64,000 bases of DNA from the NCBI GenBank assembly GCA_963971305.1, contig CAXARO010000999.1, positions 1-64,000 on the forward strand. Reading direction: 5' to 3'. The notes beneath the pieces were generated by a model. That model worked only from the letters and a program-made list of their open reading frames with translations. It had not been told where the DNA came from and searched no databases. Made by a program: the position numbers and the translations under genes. The stretch comes from Arcuatula senhousia (lineage: Eukaryota; Mollusca; Bivalvia; Mytilida; Mytilidae). Positions 1 through 13,100 of this stretch are shown here, piece after piece; the first letter of the stretch is position 1; each line of letters starts with the position of its first letter.

Positions 1-201
1 ATGCCACCTCGTGAGTAAAGCACATAGGTCTTTATTAGGCAGACCCATGTCCGGAACTCACCAAGGGACGGTGCTCTTGGTATATTGAGATGGAGAATAT
101 TAATGAGGATTTTACAATGAATACCAAATTTTAATAAATGTCTATAATCTAACCAAGTTAAAAGGTCACACTTTACTATTGTTTATTATCACATACAAGA
201 T

Positions 202-1090
202 CTAATATATCCTTGTTTTCACATATACCTTTTGTTCAGAGTTCAGTTGAACAAAGTTAGGACAATTCACTAGAATGTTTTCCTGTAATTGATCCATAAT
301 TAAAGGACAAGTTGTACAATTAAGCAAAAAGTGTAGTTCATCATCTGCATTGTACCACACCAGATGAACAACGTTGACAAAGTCTATCATGTTGGGGAAT
401 ACTCTGATACATGTATCTTCCTCTCTCAATTTGTAATCAATGAGATGAGATACGTAGTCTAGTAAAATGATGTCTCTGTTGGAAATTGTTAATTTTCAAT
501 AAATATCCTTCGAATCCAAAGTGTGTTTTAACTTTACTGTAATTACAGAGCTTTCCTTCTGAGTGTTTTTGAAGTTGTGTTTTCCAATTTTCTTCAAAAG
601 TTTGAAAAATATGTTTTTTAGTCAAAATTTTAAATTGGTTAGCACTAACATTATTTTGTTTGTTTAATTCATTTAGTCCTGAAACTTTTTTAAATAAGTT
701 AAAGACATTTATTGAACCATACCATGAGGGTATTTTGAGGCTATCAAGTTTTTTGCTCTTGATACATGTATGCATCTTTCAATAAAGTAAAACCATCCTT
801 CTATACCAGTATCTAAGCATTGATTTAATTATATCGAAGTAAAGAGGAATTATATCCAATTCTGATAATGTTGCAAAATTGCTGGCCTTTTTATTGACTC
901 CAAGAATGTATTTGCAAAATTTAATGTGTAGTTTTTCGCATTGTATGTTGGGATATATGTTTTCCAATAGAATATTTTTTTTTAAGTAAATTTTTTCTTA
1001 AAAGGATTGAAGAAGCTCCATATCTCTGACCCATACAATAATATAGGTTTTATAGTGTGGTCAAAAACATTGACACTATTTCGCACATTT
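202..1090 (-). mobile_element. LINE retrotransposon remnant (end of reverse transcriptase ORF)
   Basis: Minus-strand fragments in order from about 1090 down to 202: VFDHTIKPILLYGSEIW, KLHIKFCKYILGVNKKASNF, then a C-terminal part with HFTRLRISSH and DDELHFLLNC. This is the usual region after the RT domain of non-LTR retrotransposons. It is broken by stops (near 990 and 778) and a frameshift near 430, and lacks the catalytic RT motifs, so it is dead. Clade not determined. Confidence 0.75.
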
Positions 1091-1159
1091 GGACATGTTG
1101 GACCGAAGGATAGAAAGTCTCTTCGCAGTTTATAGTACAATGTATGCTATATTATAAAG

Positions 1160-1420
1160 ATTTTTGGCATGCGAGTCTACCATGATGAGTAACAGGTCAA
1201 TTTTGAGTTTCGTTCCGGTCCACTGATTTTGACGTAAATCACGGCCCTTGATCTTAGCAAATTTTGTGAAAATAACTTTTTTCAACATCCTTGCATATAT
1301 TCAAAAGATTTTTTTGTATGCAAGTGTACCATGATGAGTTATAGGTCAAGTTTGAGTTTTGTTCTGGTACACTGATATTTGCATGTGGGGCATGAGTGTC
1401 ATCTTGACACATTTCCTTGT
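1160..1420 (+). repeat. Two degenerate repeat units with a hairpin-type 3' end
   Basis: Two related units of about 148 bp (each with ACCATGATGAGT and CACTGAT) are followed by TGTCATCTTGACA and then CTTGT at 1416-1420. This looks like the 3' end of one of the hairpin-capped elements; the 5' end is not recognised. Confidence 0.45.
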
Positions 1421-1475
1421 TCTTTGTTGTTTATGTTTGTAATTGACATTTGTAAAAATACAAGACTGCTCTTTT

Positions 1476-2361
1476 TATACGACCGCAAAAAAATTGCAGA
1501 CGTAATGGTATGATGCTGTCGTCGTCGTCGTTGTCGTCGTCTGTTAACTTTTGTGTATACACAATAACTTTTGTTCTAGTCATCAGAATGCAATGAAATT
1601 TGACAATTATGTTCCGTAACATAAAAAGATGGATGGGATTGATTTTGGGGGTCCCCCCTTCTTTTGTTTAAAAATTAGGGGCCAAAAAGGGGTCAAAATT
1701 GCAACTTATATGTTTGTTGCCATGATAACTTTAGTTCTAGTTATCTGATCACTTTGTAATTTGGCAATAATGTTCTTTACTATAAAAGGATGAATGGGAT
1801 TGATTTTTGGGGTCCACCCTTTTTTTTGTTTCAAAATTAGGGTCAAAAGGGGTAAAAAATTCAAATATTTTATTTGTTTCCTTCATAACTTTGGTCCTAC
1901 TTGGCCTATTGCTGTGAACTTTGTCAGAATGTTTCTTACAAAGAATGAACCTGATGAATTTTCACATCCCCTTTTTTCCCTGTTGTGTATAATTAGGGGC
2001 CAAAATTCAAATTTTTTTACTTATGAACTGATTTTTATATTTTTTTGCATGTTTGTTCTTGTAAAATAGTGGATATAAAATTGAGAATTAATTTTTGCAA
2101 CCCCCATTTTTCCCCCTATTATGTAATAAAGGACCTAAATGGAAAATTTGTGGTCTAATTTGGATCTCCTTTGGGAAAAAAAAATCCTTTTAAAATGTAA
2201 GTGGAAAGTCCACAAAAAGCTGCATGTGTCAAAAACCTTTGTCAGTCCACCATGGGCTGCATGTGTCCAGAGCAATTGACTATTCATATTAGGCCTAAAA
2301 CATACAGGGTTCAACATGTTGTCCTACAGCTGTATCATGCTGCGCTCGGCAAAGCTTTTTA
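1476..2361 (+). mobile_element. Hairpin-capped element, ATACGACCGC family
   Basis: The 5' cap is TATACGACCGC followed by the hairpin partner about 10 bases on. The 3' end has the related inverted sequence (AGCTGTATCA) then TGCTGCGCTCGGC. The core has GTCGTCGTCGTTGTCGTC and repeated 'aaaattaggg' units. Related copies lie at 13752-14848 and 44180-44942. Confidence 0.6.
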
Positions 2362-2369
2362 TTCAAATT

Positions 2370-4038
2370 GTTAATAAAGCACTATTTAATGTGCCCTTTT
2401 CTAAAACTGGTACAGACAAAAAGGGCTTTTTTTCAAATCCTGGCTGGAACACTGATATTCATGAATAAAAAAATAATGGACTTAATGTAGCCATTTGATG
2501 ATAAAGGGGATACTCATCTCCTATCCTTATACATGTACATTGTAGCTTCTTTCCATATAGGTTATTTGAACTTCATCGTTATTTTAAATTTCATTTAACT
2601 TTCAAACATAGTTTGTGACAAAAAATGATGAAAGTTAGATGTGTAATAAGTATTTGCAACACAATCTACGTAAACTAACAGCAATTTGAAAAATCGACAA
2701 TGAAAACAACCAGCAGTGATCAATGTGACCATTGGTTGGTGCTCCAAGTCTTGCATTGGCTCACGGGTAAAAATGCAATTCACAATCAAGATTCGATACC
2801 AATCTCCAAATTTTCACTGAAATACTCTTATCTAGACAATAAGAACTATTAACACAAAAATCACAGGGACAAACAAAAGCTTTGACAAGGAAATTGAAGG
2901 AATCAGCTTGATTAGGACTGTGACAGGGTTTTTGGGCCCAACCTTCCTCCTGTTAATAATCCTTAACACAGTACAAAATAATGTAGATACATGTATGAAT
3001 CTCTTATATTTGATCAGACTTCGATCCCAAATCATATCATTGACTTTTACAATGTAGGTGACACAGACACATTAATTGAGACAACATCTTACCATTAACC
3101 ATGAAAAGAATTTTCACACAAACTTTGTGACCTAGTGACTAATGTAGATTGCTATCATGCAGGCTATCCTGTGTTTAAATTTACATGTAAACTGATTGAC
3201 ATTTTAGTAGCAGGGCTTATTAATTTATGAGCTAATGCTGCTGCTCACAGTTTTTCTATTCAGCCTTATGGATGTTTTCATGGTTATATCATATAAATTT
3301 ATTACATAGAATATCTCATTTTCATCTCATTCTGGATGCATTGGCCCATGGTGCGTTGATGATACATTGGTACAGTGTTGTGAGATGGTTCGTTTTCCTT
3401 CTGGTTTGTGGTTGTATTCATTGGCTATTTTCGCATGGCTCTGTGTTATAGGTGTTGTGGCCTGGTGTGTCTACACAACTCAATTTGTTGTTTCAAACAA
3501 ACAAACAAGCAAAATATTCAATGTGTGAATATAATTAAGATAGCATATATACATCCTGTCTTTAATGATCATTCACTTTCTTTTCTTTTTAGAGTTATTG
3601 CCCTTTGAGATGAATAATATTGCATCAATAACATTTTAATATTTATAAAAAAAAATTAAAAAATTAGAATATATGTAAAAAAAAATAAATGGTACATGTT
3701 TCATATGCATATTAAATTAAAACAAATCAATATGAAAATCTAATTTCATTATAACATGACCAGTCCATCATTTGATTTCTATCTAATTCTTATGAATGGA
3801 CATTATGCATATAACATCATTTTAAATATTTTTAACTTTTCACCTTATAATTTAAGTCATTAATTCTTATAACCTGCACATTTGACCTGTCTCAATTAAT
3901 TGCAGTTGACATTTAAAACATTTGTAAATCAATGTATAATTTATTACATCTTTTGATCTGGAGATGAATATTGGAAAACCGCCACTAGTTCTCTGTTGTT
4001 GCCAGAGCTATTGATTTCTCTCTAAGAGATCAACAAAC
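2370..4038. other. RUFY upstream region without recognised genes
   Basis: AT-rich sequence with no supported exon. A CT-rich stretch and the RUFY 5' UTR lie just before 4039. No TATA box or clear promoter element could be picked out. Confidence 0.4.
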
Positions 4039-4171
4039 ATGGCTGAAGAGACAATCTATTTGTGTAATTTCCGTGTTAGTGTTGATGGGGACTGGTTATG
4101 TTTGAAGGAATTGAGTGACATGCAGTTAGAGGTTGAGGAGGGGGCTTTGTTGTCCCCAGAGGCTGATGATG
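4039..4171 (+). CDS. RUFY: RUFY exon 1 (start codon)
   Basis: Encodes residues 1-44 plus one base of codon 45. It begins [19 protein letters not shown], closely like the vertebrate RUFY3 N-terminal segment, which supports this start. The donor GTAAGG follows at 4172. Other first exons are possible, as vertebrate RUFY genes use several, but none is visible here. Confidence 0.9.
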
Positions 4172-7100
4172 GTAAGGGGGTAGGATGTAGGTGAGGGGAA
4201 AAAAGGGGGGATAGCAGTCTGTCTGATGTCTGATTATTTATGCAATGTTTTCATGTCTTGGAATGCAAACAAAAATATTATGGGAATTCAGATCTAGAAT
4301 AATTGAAAATGATGTTGCCATGTTTTGAATAAGATTCAGAATCTCGTTAACCATCAATATATCTTGGATTATATGTGAATTTTATTGGACTGTGGTTAGG
4401 TAATTATCATTGAATATTAAAATTTTATAAATACATTTGCAACAAGGACTGTTAGACACTTGTTGTTCTTAGATTTTGTTTTTGAATATTTTAGATGTAA
4501 TGCATTATTAAATGTTTAAAACCCATGAGAACAGAGTTGGGAAGTGGGTTATATAGAAATATAGCTCTGCAGTCTGTCTGTCTATCTGTACACATATTTC
4601 TTAAGTGCCACCTCTCCTTAAACCACCTGATATATTAGGTAATGAAAGAGCATCATATGGATTCACCTAGAAATTTATTGTACATGTAATTGCGATTTGG
4701 CATTATTCATGGGAGAAAAATATTCCCCACTCGTAAGAAGGGAACTATATTGCAATCACCTTGTCAGTAAGTCCGTCTGTCCGCGTATCTTTTAAGCACA
4801 ATTCCTCCTAAACCCTGCATGTGCATGAAGAAATTTGATTGCCTTAGATATCAATCAGGGGAGATGATTGGACTTGAGGGTTTGTTTTTTTTGTTTTTGC
4901 CTTTGACAATATAGTGTCAAATATATAGCAGGGGGTACCAGTATCCTTTCATTAGCTCACAGTTTTCCTTGTTATTATTGGAATAGCTACAATATACTGT
5001 AAACATTTCTGTTAACATATACTACATGTATTGTGTAGATTCTCCTGGTGTCATCAAAATTTTTATGCCCCATCTGAAAGTAGAGGGGCATAAAGTGTTC
5101 AGGACTGGTCGTCCGTCCTTTCGTCTGTTGGTCCGTCCCAAATCCCCATATTTCCAAATTCCCACTTACTGACAAATGCCACATCAATCTTATTGCTATG
5201 GTAGGTGCATCTAGTGATGCTAAGCACAATGCATGCTTAGGATGCTGGATGAGACCTATATTTTCCACATGGAGGACCACTTATAGAAGAATGGTTAAAG
5301 TCTATTCACACTTTCTGAAAAGTGCCATTATAGCAGCTATGTTGGTATGGTAGGTGCACATAGTGGTGTTTAGCACAATGCATGCTTTGGATGCTGAAAT
5401 TGACCTATATTTTCTGCATGGATGGCCTCTTACAGAAGAATGGTTTAAAATTAAAAACAAATGAATAAAGTCCATTTCCACTCACTGACAAGTGCCAAAG
5501 CAACCATATTGATATGGTAGGTGCACCTAGTGATGCTTAAGGGATTGCAGAAAAAAATATATGTTGTGAGAATGGTGACATATTGTTGTTTACTGCATAT
5601 TCCATGTATTCATAACAGTGTACATGTATCAATGATATGATTTAATAGGTTCCATTATATACTGTGGATTCATTTATTTTTCGTGGATACCAATTTTCGT
5701 GGTTTGATGAAAAAGGATCAGTTTGTGGATTTTTAAATTCGTGGTTCTGAAGTCTGCAGCATGCAGAATACTGTTAAATTTCCTTTTCCTGGGGTATCAA
5801 ATTTAGTGAGTTAAGACCTGGAAAATTATCCAATGAAATGTCTGAATATCGAAGCTAATAGAATACAACCATGACAACCATTTTAATAATTTTCATTAAA
5901 TATTATTGTCTGTTTTATAGGAAGAGACCCTAAGGCGATAGAGCGAGCTAACTTACTTAATATATCCAAGCTTATTATCAAAGAACTGATCGACTCATCT
6001 CTGTCACATGGGCGGATGTTGGATGATGACCACGTTCCTCTTCAGCAATTCTTCGTCGTTCTAGAACATGTACTCCGTCATGGGTTAAAACGTAAGTACA
6101 TGTATTGAAAATGCAAAAATATGTACCTGTGAATTTGTGTGAACTCGTAAATTTTTTAAAAATAAGTATATTTACAGTACCATAAATATATTAACATTAG
6201 TAATAAAATTCAGTATGAAATTCAATTATGTATTTAGATTTAATTGGGAGATTCTCGTTTCAGCAAAGAAGGGAATCTTACGAGACAAGAGAGATTTTTG
6301 GTCGGTGCTAGAATCGGTGGAGAAATTGATTCCAGAGGCAGCAGAGATTACTACTAGTGTTAGAGAGATGCCACATATTAAGTAAGTCGGCCACATCAAG
6401 AAAATCTATTTTTCATCCACCTGTGTTTGGGGCTCAGTGAGAGGCTTTGTTTTTTACATGTTTTATTTATTTTTTCATAAAATTTCCATGCAAGTGAAAG
6501 AGTAATGTAAAAATTTTGTAAAGTTGGGTGACAGGACTGGATGAGAATCACAACTTGATATGGGGTTAAATTAAATTGTGTGTTCTTTTATAAAATCTCT
6601 TCAAATGTAGCTTAATTATGTGTTAAAAAAAGAAAGCGACTGCTAAAGCTTTAGCATAGGTTTAGCTTTAGCATTAGTTTTAATGTCCATGCCTCTCCTT
6701 GTCAATTTCTGGTCAGCAGCTCATCAACATGATCAACTTTCTGTTTTCCAATGAATGGCCAAGTTGGATACATGTGTATATATGCTGCACATGACTTTAT
6801 TGTTATGCTCCTTATATTTTTTAGAATTCTTAATTAAAATTTATGTCTGCCTTGTTTTGTCTTTTCTCTTTGACATTTGATATTGATCCGCCAAGTTGGG
6901 TAGTTTTGTTATTACATGTACCTTTATTTGAATTCAGAAATAATAGAAGATAATGAGATGTGGCATAAGTGTACACGACACAGCCCACAATTAAACGGCA
7001 ATTTAGAAAAACCACAATGGACAACCGCCAGCAGTCTTCAACGAGGCCATTTTGCACTGCTCGCGGTTCTGCTATTGGCCCATGGTCTAAATAAAATGCA

Positions 7101-10100
7101 TAAATCTTGAAGGTATAGTATGTAGATTGTTGATGCATCTTAATGTATTTTGGTGCTAGATTTTACTTTGATTTGTTTTGGTATTTATCTTATGACTCTT
7201 TGTTTTCTTATTTGAAATAAAAGGTTAATACATGTAAAATGAAAATACTTTTTTTCTTATTTCAGAACTCCATTAGGAAGGGCTAGGGCATGGCTTAGGT
7301 TAGCTTTAATGCAAAAAACTTTAGCTGACTACTTTAAGATGCTTATTGAAAAGAAAGATGAAGTTTTAAGGTGACTGATTCAAGTACATTGTTTAAGTTA
7401 GTAAAAAAAGAATTTTGAAATATACATGTAGCAGCTACAGGGAGCTTGTACATTGTGATTAAGTGTATTGTGGTACTTCTTACACTAAGGGAAATAAATT
7501 GGAAATAACTATGTCTTACTTTCCAGCAGCAACGCCGACAGCATAAACTTTTTTAAAGACTTTTGTGGAAATTGAATTACAAGAAAAGTATAATAGCTAG
7601 GCATCTAATATTTGGTATACAGACAGTTGGGGTTACAGTCTATGCAACTGGCACCATGCAGTTTTACACTGGCCCCAATTTCATGGTTCAGCGACTCTGT
7701 GAACTTAGATGTTTTTTCAAGTAAAAAAAAACCCTTTTTAAGACTTTTGTGGAAAATGAATTAAGTGAAAAATAGAATAGCTAAGCATCTCATATCTGGT
7801 ATACAGACAGATTGAGTATTGGTCTATGGAATTAGAGCCATGCTGTTTGAACCTGACCCCATTTTCATGGTTCAGTGACCAAAAAAAAAGGGGCCAAAAA
7901 ACCTCTTTGTAAGACTTTTGTGGAAAATGAATTCAGTGAAAAGTATAATAGCTAATAGCTAATCATCTGATATTTGGTATACAGACACCTGGAGTTATGG
8001 TCTATGCAACTGACATCATGTCCTGTGACCTTGACACAATTGAGTTCAGTGACTCTGTGGATTAAAACTTTTGTGGAAAATAAATTTAGTTAAAAGTTTA
8101 ATAGCTAGGCATCTGATATTTGGTATACATTTTGTACATTGGTCTACACAACTGACACCATGTTGTGTGACCCTGACCCCATTTTCATGGTTCAGTGACA
8201 TTGTGAACTTACATTATTTTTGGGGGGGGAAATGAGTTTAGTGAAAAGTATAATATTAAGCTAGGCATCTGATATTTGGGGATTATGGTATACATAACTG
8301 ACGTCACCATGTAATGTGACCATGACCCCATTTTCATGGTTGAATGACTTAGTGAATGTTGGTCTTTATTCATTGTTTCTCAATAACTATGGTATCTAGA
8401 ACACACTTCAGACATTTTTGTGATGATTAAATGGAATTCTGTCACCTGGCTCAACGGGACTAAATGTTTTTCCATAGACGACAATGGTAGCATTTTGGCT
8501 TGTTGATTTAATTCTGAAGACTGTACACACTTGTGTGGGGTCTCATTTTAAAGCTGATAAACCCTTCTTTGTACAGTTCCGATATTGGGGTATGAAGTGA
8601 GATTCATTTTTCCAATATTTGGCAAACCCAGAAAAATTAAAACATTTTAGTGATGTTGGAAAGAACAAGTCCTTCAGTCTGCATCTTTAATAAGTGTCAT
8701 TATTTTTACATTCATTCTTTTCTTGTAGAGATGAAATTAAACATTTTACTTTCCACACTAAATGAGCTATTCAGAACAGTCATTGTTTTGTCATTTGATT
8801 CAATATTTAAGGTGTAGCAATATCAAACATCTCAAAGATGTCACGGTCATTGAACACACTTCTTTTCTCTCCCTCAGGATTCTGCTAAATTAGGGACCTT
8901 GGTCCACCTGTCACATGACCTTGACTTTAACTTTTCTGAAGGCCCAGCTAGACCTTCAATGAGTTCTGTGATGGTGTCAACTCTTGTTACAGTGAAGATT
9001 AATTATGCACCTATTTCATTTTTTTTTTATGGTGAATATATAAATTTATTATCATGTCTCCCTCCACTTTTGTGGGGAGACATATTGTTTTTGTCGTGTC
9101 CGTCCGTCTGTCCGTCGGTCTGTCTGTCACAAAGTTTGTCAGCGCAACTCCTCTGAAACTACTGAACCAAATTCAACGAAACTTGGTATATAGGAAGGAC
9201 ACCATATGTAGTTGTGCATATTACTAGGAAATTTTGATCCTCAAATTTTTGTTGGAGTTATGGCCCTTTGAACTAAGAACTTTTTGGGGAAACTGGGGGA
9301 GACATCTTTTTTGTAGGCAAAAACAAACTTTAATTAATTTAGATCTATGTGCTTTATTTTTGCAGTGAATATTATGAACCTGGTGCTATGTTGATTGAAG
9401 ATGAAGGGATGGTCATACCTGGTCTTCTTGTAGGGCTGAATGTAATAGACTGTAACATGTGTATAAAAGAAGAAGACTTAGATCAACCAGTAGGTACTTT
9501 GTATATTAGTGAATGAAAAATGTGTCCAGCACTTTGAATGAAAATGTTTAAATAAAAAAAAACAGGATCTAGAAAGTGATTTTATCTACTGAAGGTTTGA
9601 TTTGAGCAGAGGTTTCAGACATTTAACAAATTGTTTATATACATCTTTTGCTGGAGTAGCTATATGTTATAAACAGTTATCATCCTTGAGTTTCCACTCA
9701 GTAACAATAGATTCTTCCTTTTAAAGAATTGAATAATCATCCCTTGACTTTTGTTTATAGTTGTTTTTATCTTACAACATTTAATTGCCTCTGAGTTTTC
9801 ACTCATAGTAGAGCATTCTATTTTAAAACAGTTGATCTTACTGACACACCAAGTCTGAATGTAATAACTATTTTACAACCCAGCCTTCAAAATATGTCTG
9901 ACATGTAAAATATAAATATAGACTTTGAATGCTGAGGTTCCTTGTTCAAATCCCAGTGGGAACTATGTTTTTTTTTATCTTCACAAAAAAACTTTGTTGT
10001 TGATTTTATAATTTTCCTATGTCCAACTTAGTGAACATTTCTCAAAAAAATGCTTTGAAAAACAAAAGAAAAAGAACAAAAGAGTTGAAAAATTAGAACA

Positions 10101-13100
10101 GGGTATTCTGAGGGAGGATCCGGCTAAGATCACCCCTGTTAGAACAAAAGAGCTGGGATGTACACTATAGTGGAACAATCTTCATATAACAGTTAATCAC
10201 CCCTTAGCTTTTACTTATAGGGTAACATTCTATCTTAAAACAGTTAGTCACCCCCTGAACTTTCACTCATAGTGAAACATTCTCTCTTATAAACAGTTTA
10301 TCACCCTTTAATTTTCACTCATAGTGGAACATTTTATATTAAATCAGTTTAATCACCCCTGAATTTTCACTCATAGTGGAACATTCTATCTTAAAAAAAG
10401 TTGATCACCCCTGAATTTCAACTTATAGTGGAACATTTTATCTTAAAACAGTTAATCATCCCTGAATTTCACTCATAGTGAAACATTCTATCTTCAAACA
10501 TTTAATCACCCCTGAAATTCACTGATAGTGGAACATTCTATCTTAAAAACAGTTAATCACCCCTGAACTTTCCCTAATAGTGGAACATTCTATCTTATAA
10601 ACAGTTAATCACCCCTGAACTTTCACTGATAGTTGAACATTCTATCTTAAAAACAGTTAATTACCCCTGAACTTTCACTAATAGTGGAACATTCTATCTT
10701 ATAAACAGTTAATCACCCCTGAACTTTCACTGATAGTGGAACATTCTATTTAAAAACAGTTAATTACCCCTGAACTTTCACTAATAGCTGTGGAACATTC
10801 TATTTTATAAACAGTTTAATCATCCCTGAGCTTTCACTCATTGTGGAACATGCTATCTTACAACAGTTTGACAGTTGAACTTTTACTCATAGCTTAAAAA
10901 CAGTTAATCACCCTTGAACTTATACTCATAGTGGAACAATCTATCTTGAAAGCAGTTATTTTCCCCTTATATTCATGCATAGTGGAACATCCGATCTTAT
11001 AAACACAATTAAGCACCCCTGAGCTTTCAATTCATAATGGAACATTCTAATGTGTAGCAGTTACAAAACAACCATCCCCAAGTTTTCTGTAATAATGGAA
11101 CATTCTGTGATACAGTTACTTACCTCTGAACTTTAAGTCAAAGTGAAACATCAACATGTTACATTCCATAAAAAGATAACAATTTTTTTTCTGTTCTTAA
11201 TATCAAAAAAGGATAAACTATCCCTAATGCACCTCTTATATGAAACAAAATAAACATTTGTAGTTTAATCCTTATTTATTGAAATATGCATCAAATTTTA
11301 GGCCACATCAAAGGTTGAAAGTGATTTTTACTTTAAATCTAGTCTTGAAATAGTAAAAGAAAACTCCCCCCCTTAAACAAGGTACAGAAAACATCAAAAC
11401 TAAAGACTACACGATTGTGACTTTGATGAAATTTACATGAAGAACATGCACCATATTAAATTGTGCAAAAAGTAAAATTATCGATTTGTCAATTTATCAA
11501 TGGGAAAATAAATTTGACTTCTTCTTAAGACCAAGCTCAAAATTCTTATTTCTCTTCTAGATAGGAGTAATAGATTTTAGTTTATACCTCAAGGACAGTA
11601 GATTACAAGACGATTCTCCAGACCAAAACAGGTATGATGGGAAAAATAATGGGTATTGCATGAGAAATCATATAAATGTGTGCTTGAAGTAATTTCATTG
11701 CTCTGGATTTATCATTCAGGGGAGATAAATAGACTTGAGTTTTTCCCCCATATTTAGTCCAATTTAATTTACTGTGATATTCACAGTTAGTTTTCTCTCA
11801 GTGGAAGGTACACATAAGTCTATATCTGCTTCTTTATGAAGAAAAGAAAATGCAGTTACTTACAGAAGAATTCTTTGTAAGCATTTAGATATATGTATGA
11901 GCTGTGTGTATACAGATTTCACATCTTTGACTGATGAGATCTGGAATTTTATCACATTTTGTTTGATTAACTTTTGTCAAATTAGACAAAACAATCATTT
12001 GTTAGAGATGAAAAATGTTGTACAACAGATAGGAAATAGTAAATACCATATACCTGTTATGTTAACATGTGCTGCTCCATATCAGCCAATTTCTTTACAG
12101 ATGACTTGACATTGCTTCATATTACAATTTATAGGCTTGATTTTACAAAGTGAAAGCCCTCTTATAATAAGGTGCATGTCAGGTTGTTGGCAGGACAGTT
12201 TCATCAGACATTGGTATGCAGCATCTGTATCGCATTCCATATTGTTGGATTTGATTTCCCTGTTTTCTGTTAAACTAAATCTGAAATATGGCCATTTCGT
12301 TTTTAATAGATTTGTAATCAGTTAGTTTTGCATGAAAGTGAAGTTAAATCAGTATCAAACTGCAATAGTGTGCATTGTAAAATAGTTCCTCTTATTAAGT
12401 AAGGTATTTATGAATATAGATTTAGACAAAAGTGTCTACAAGAACATTATTCCATTAAACAGTGTTTAACAACTTGAGATTTTATACATGTTATAGTTAA
12501 ATGTAGATTGTATGAATTTATTTCATGTAAAGCAATTTCATTTAATTTTTGTTGTCTATTTCAGTGAAAATGATTCCAAAATGGCCACCATTCTTGACCA
12601 AAAGAATTACTTAGAAGAACTCAACAGACATTTAAAGTATGCCATATTTTGTGTATCAGTGAAGTATATCATTTTTAATGGTCATGACATTGATATTACA
12701 ACTTTTCAGTTGATGTGGCATGGGTATCTACCATTTGCAACAGTTTTTTTATTGCAGTTTCAAGAAATGGAGGAAATATTTATTTTTATTTTTATCTCAA
12801 TGATTTGAGGGGATTGTTGTTCCTTCTTCTTAAATTTTACATCTTTTGGGAAAGAAATTTATTAGACACTAAGAATTACTTGGAGGTATAATAAAAATAA
12901 ATGCAGAAAAGTCCATTTTCTTCTCATAGAAACTCTTAGAAAATAATTTCTGTGAAGAAGAGATGCATGTAACTCTTTTGGAGAAATAATAAACCGAAAA
13001 AACTCCCTTATCCCAACAGTAATTAGTATATAAAAAACTTATGAAAAGAGGGAATAGCTTTGCAAATGGGAGAAAAATCAGTTCAACTGAAAAAGAGGTA

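Noticed and set aside
10180..11130. CRISPR-like appearance of regular repeats
   Set aside because: The units are head to tail without unique spacers and the sequence is animal; it is a minisatellite.
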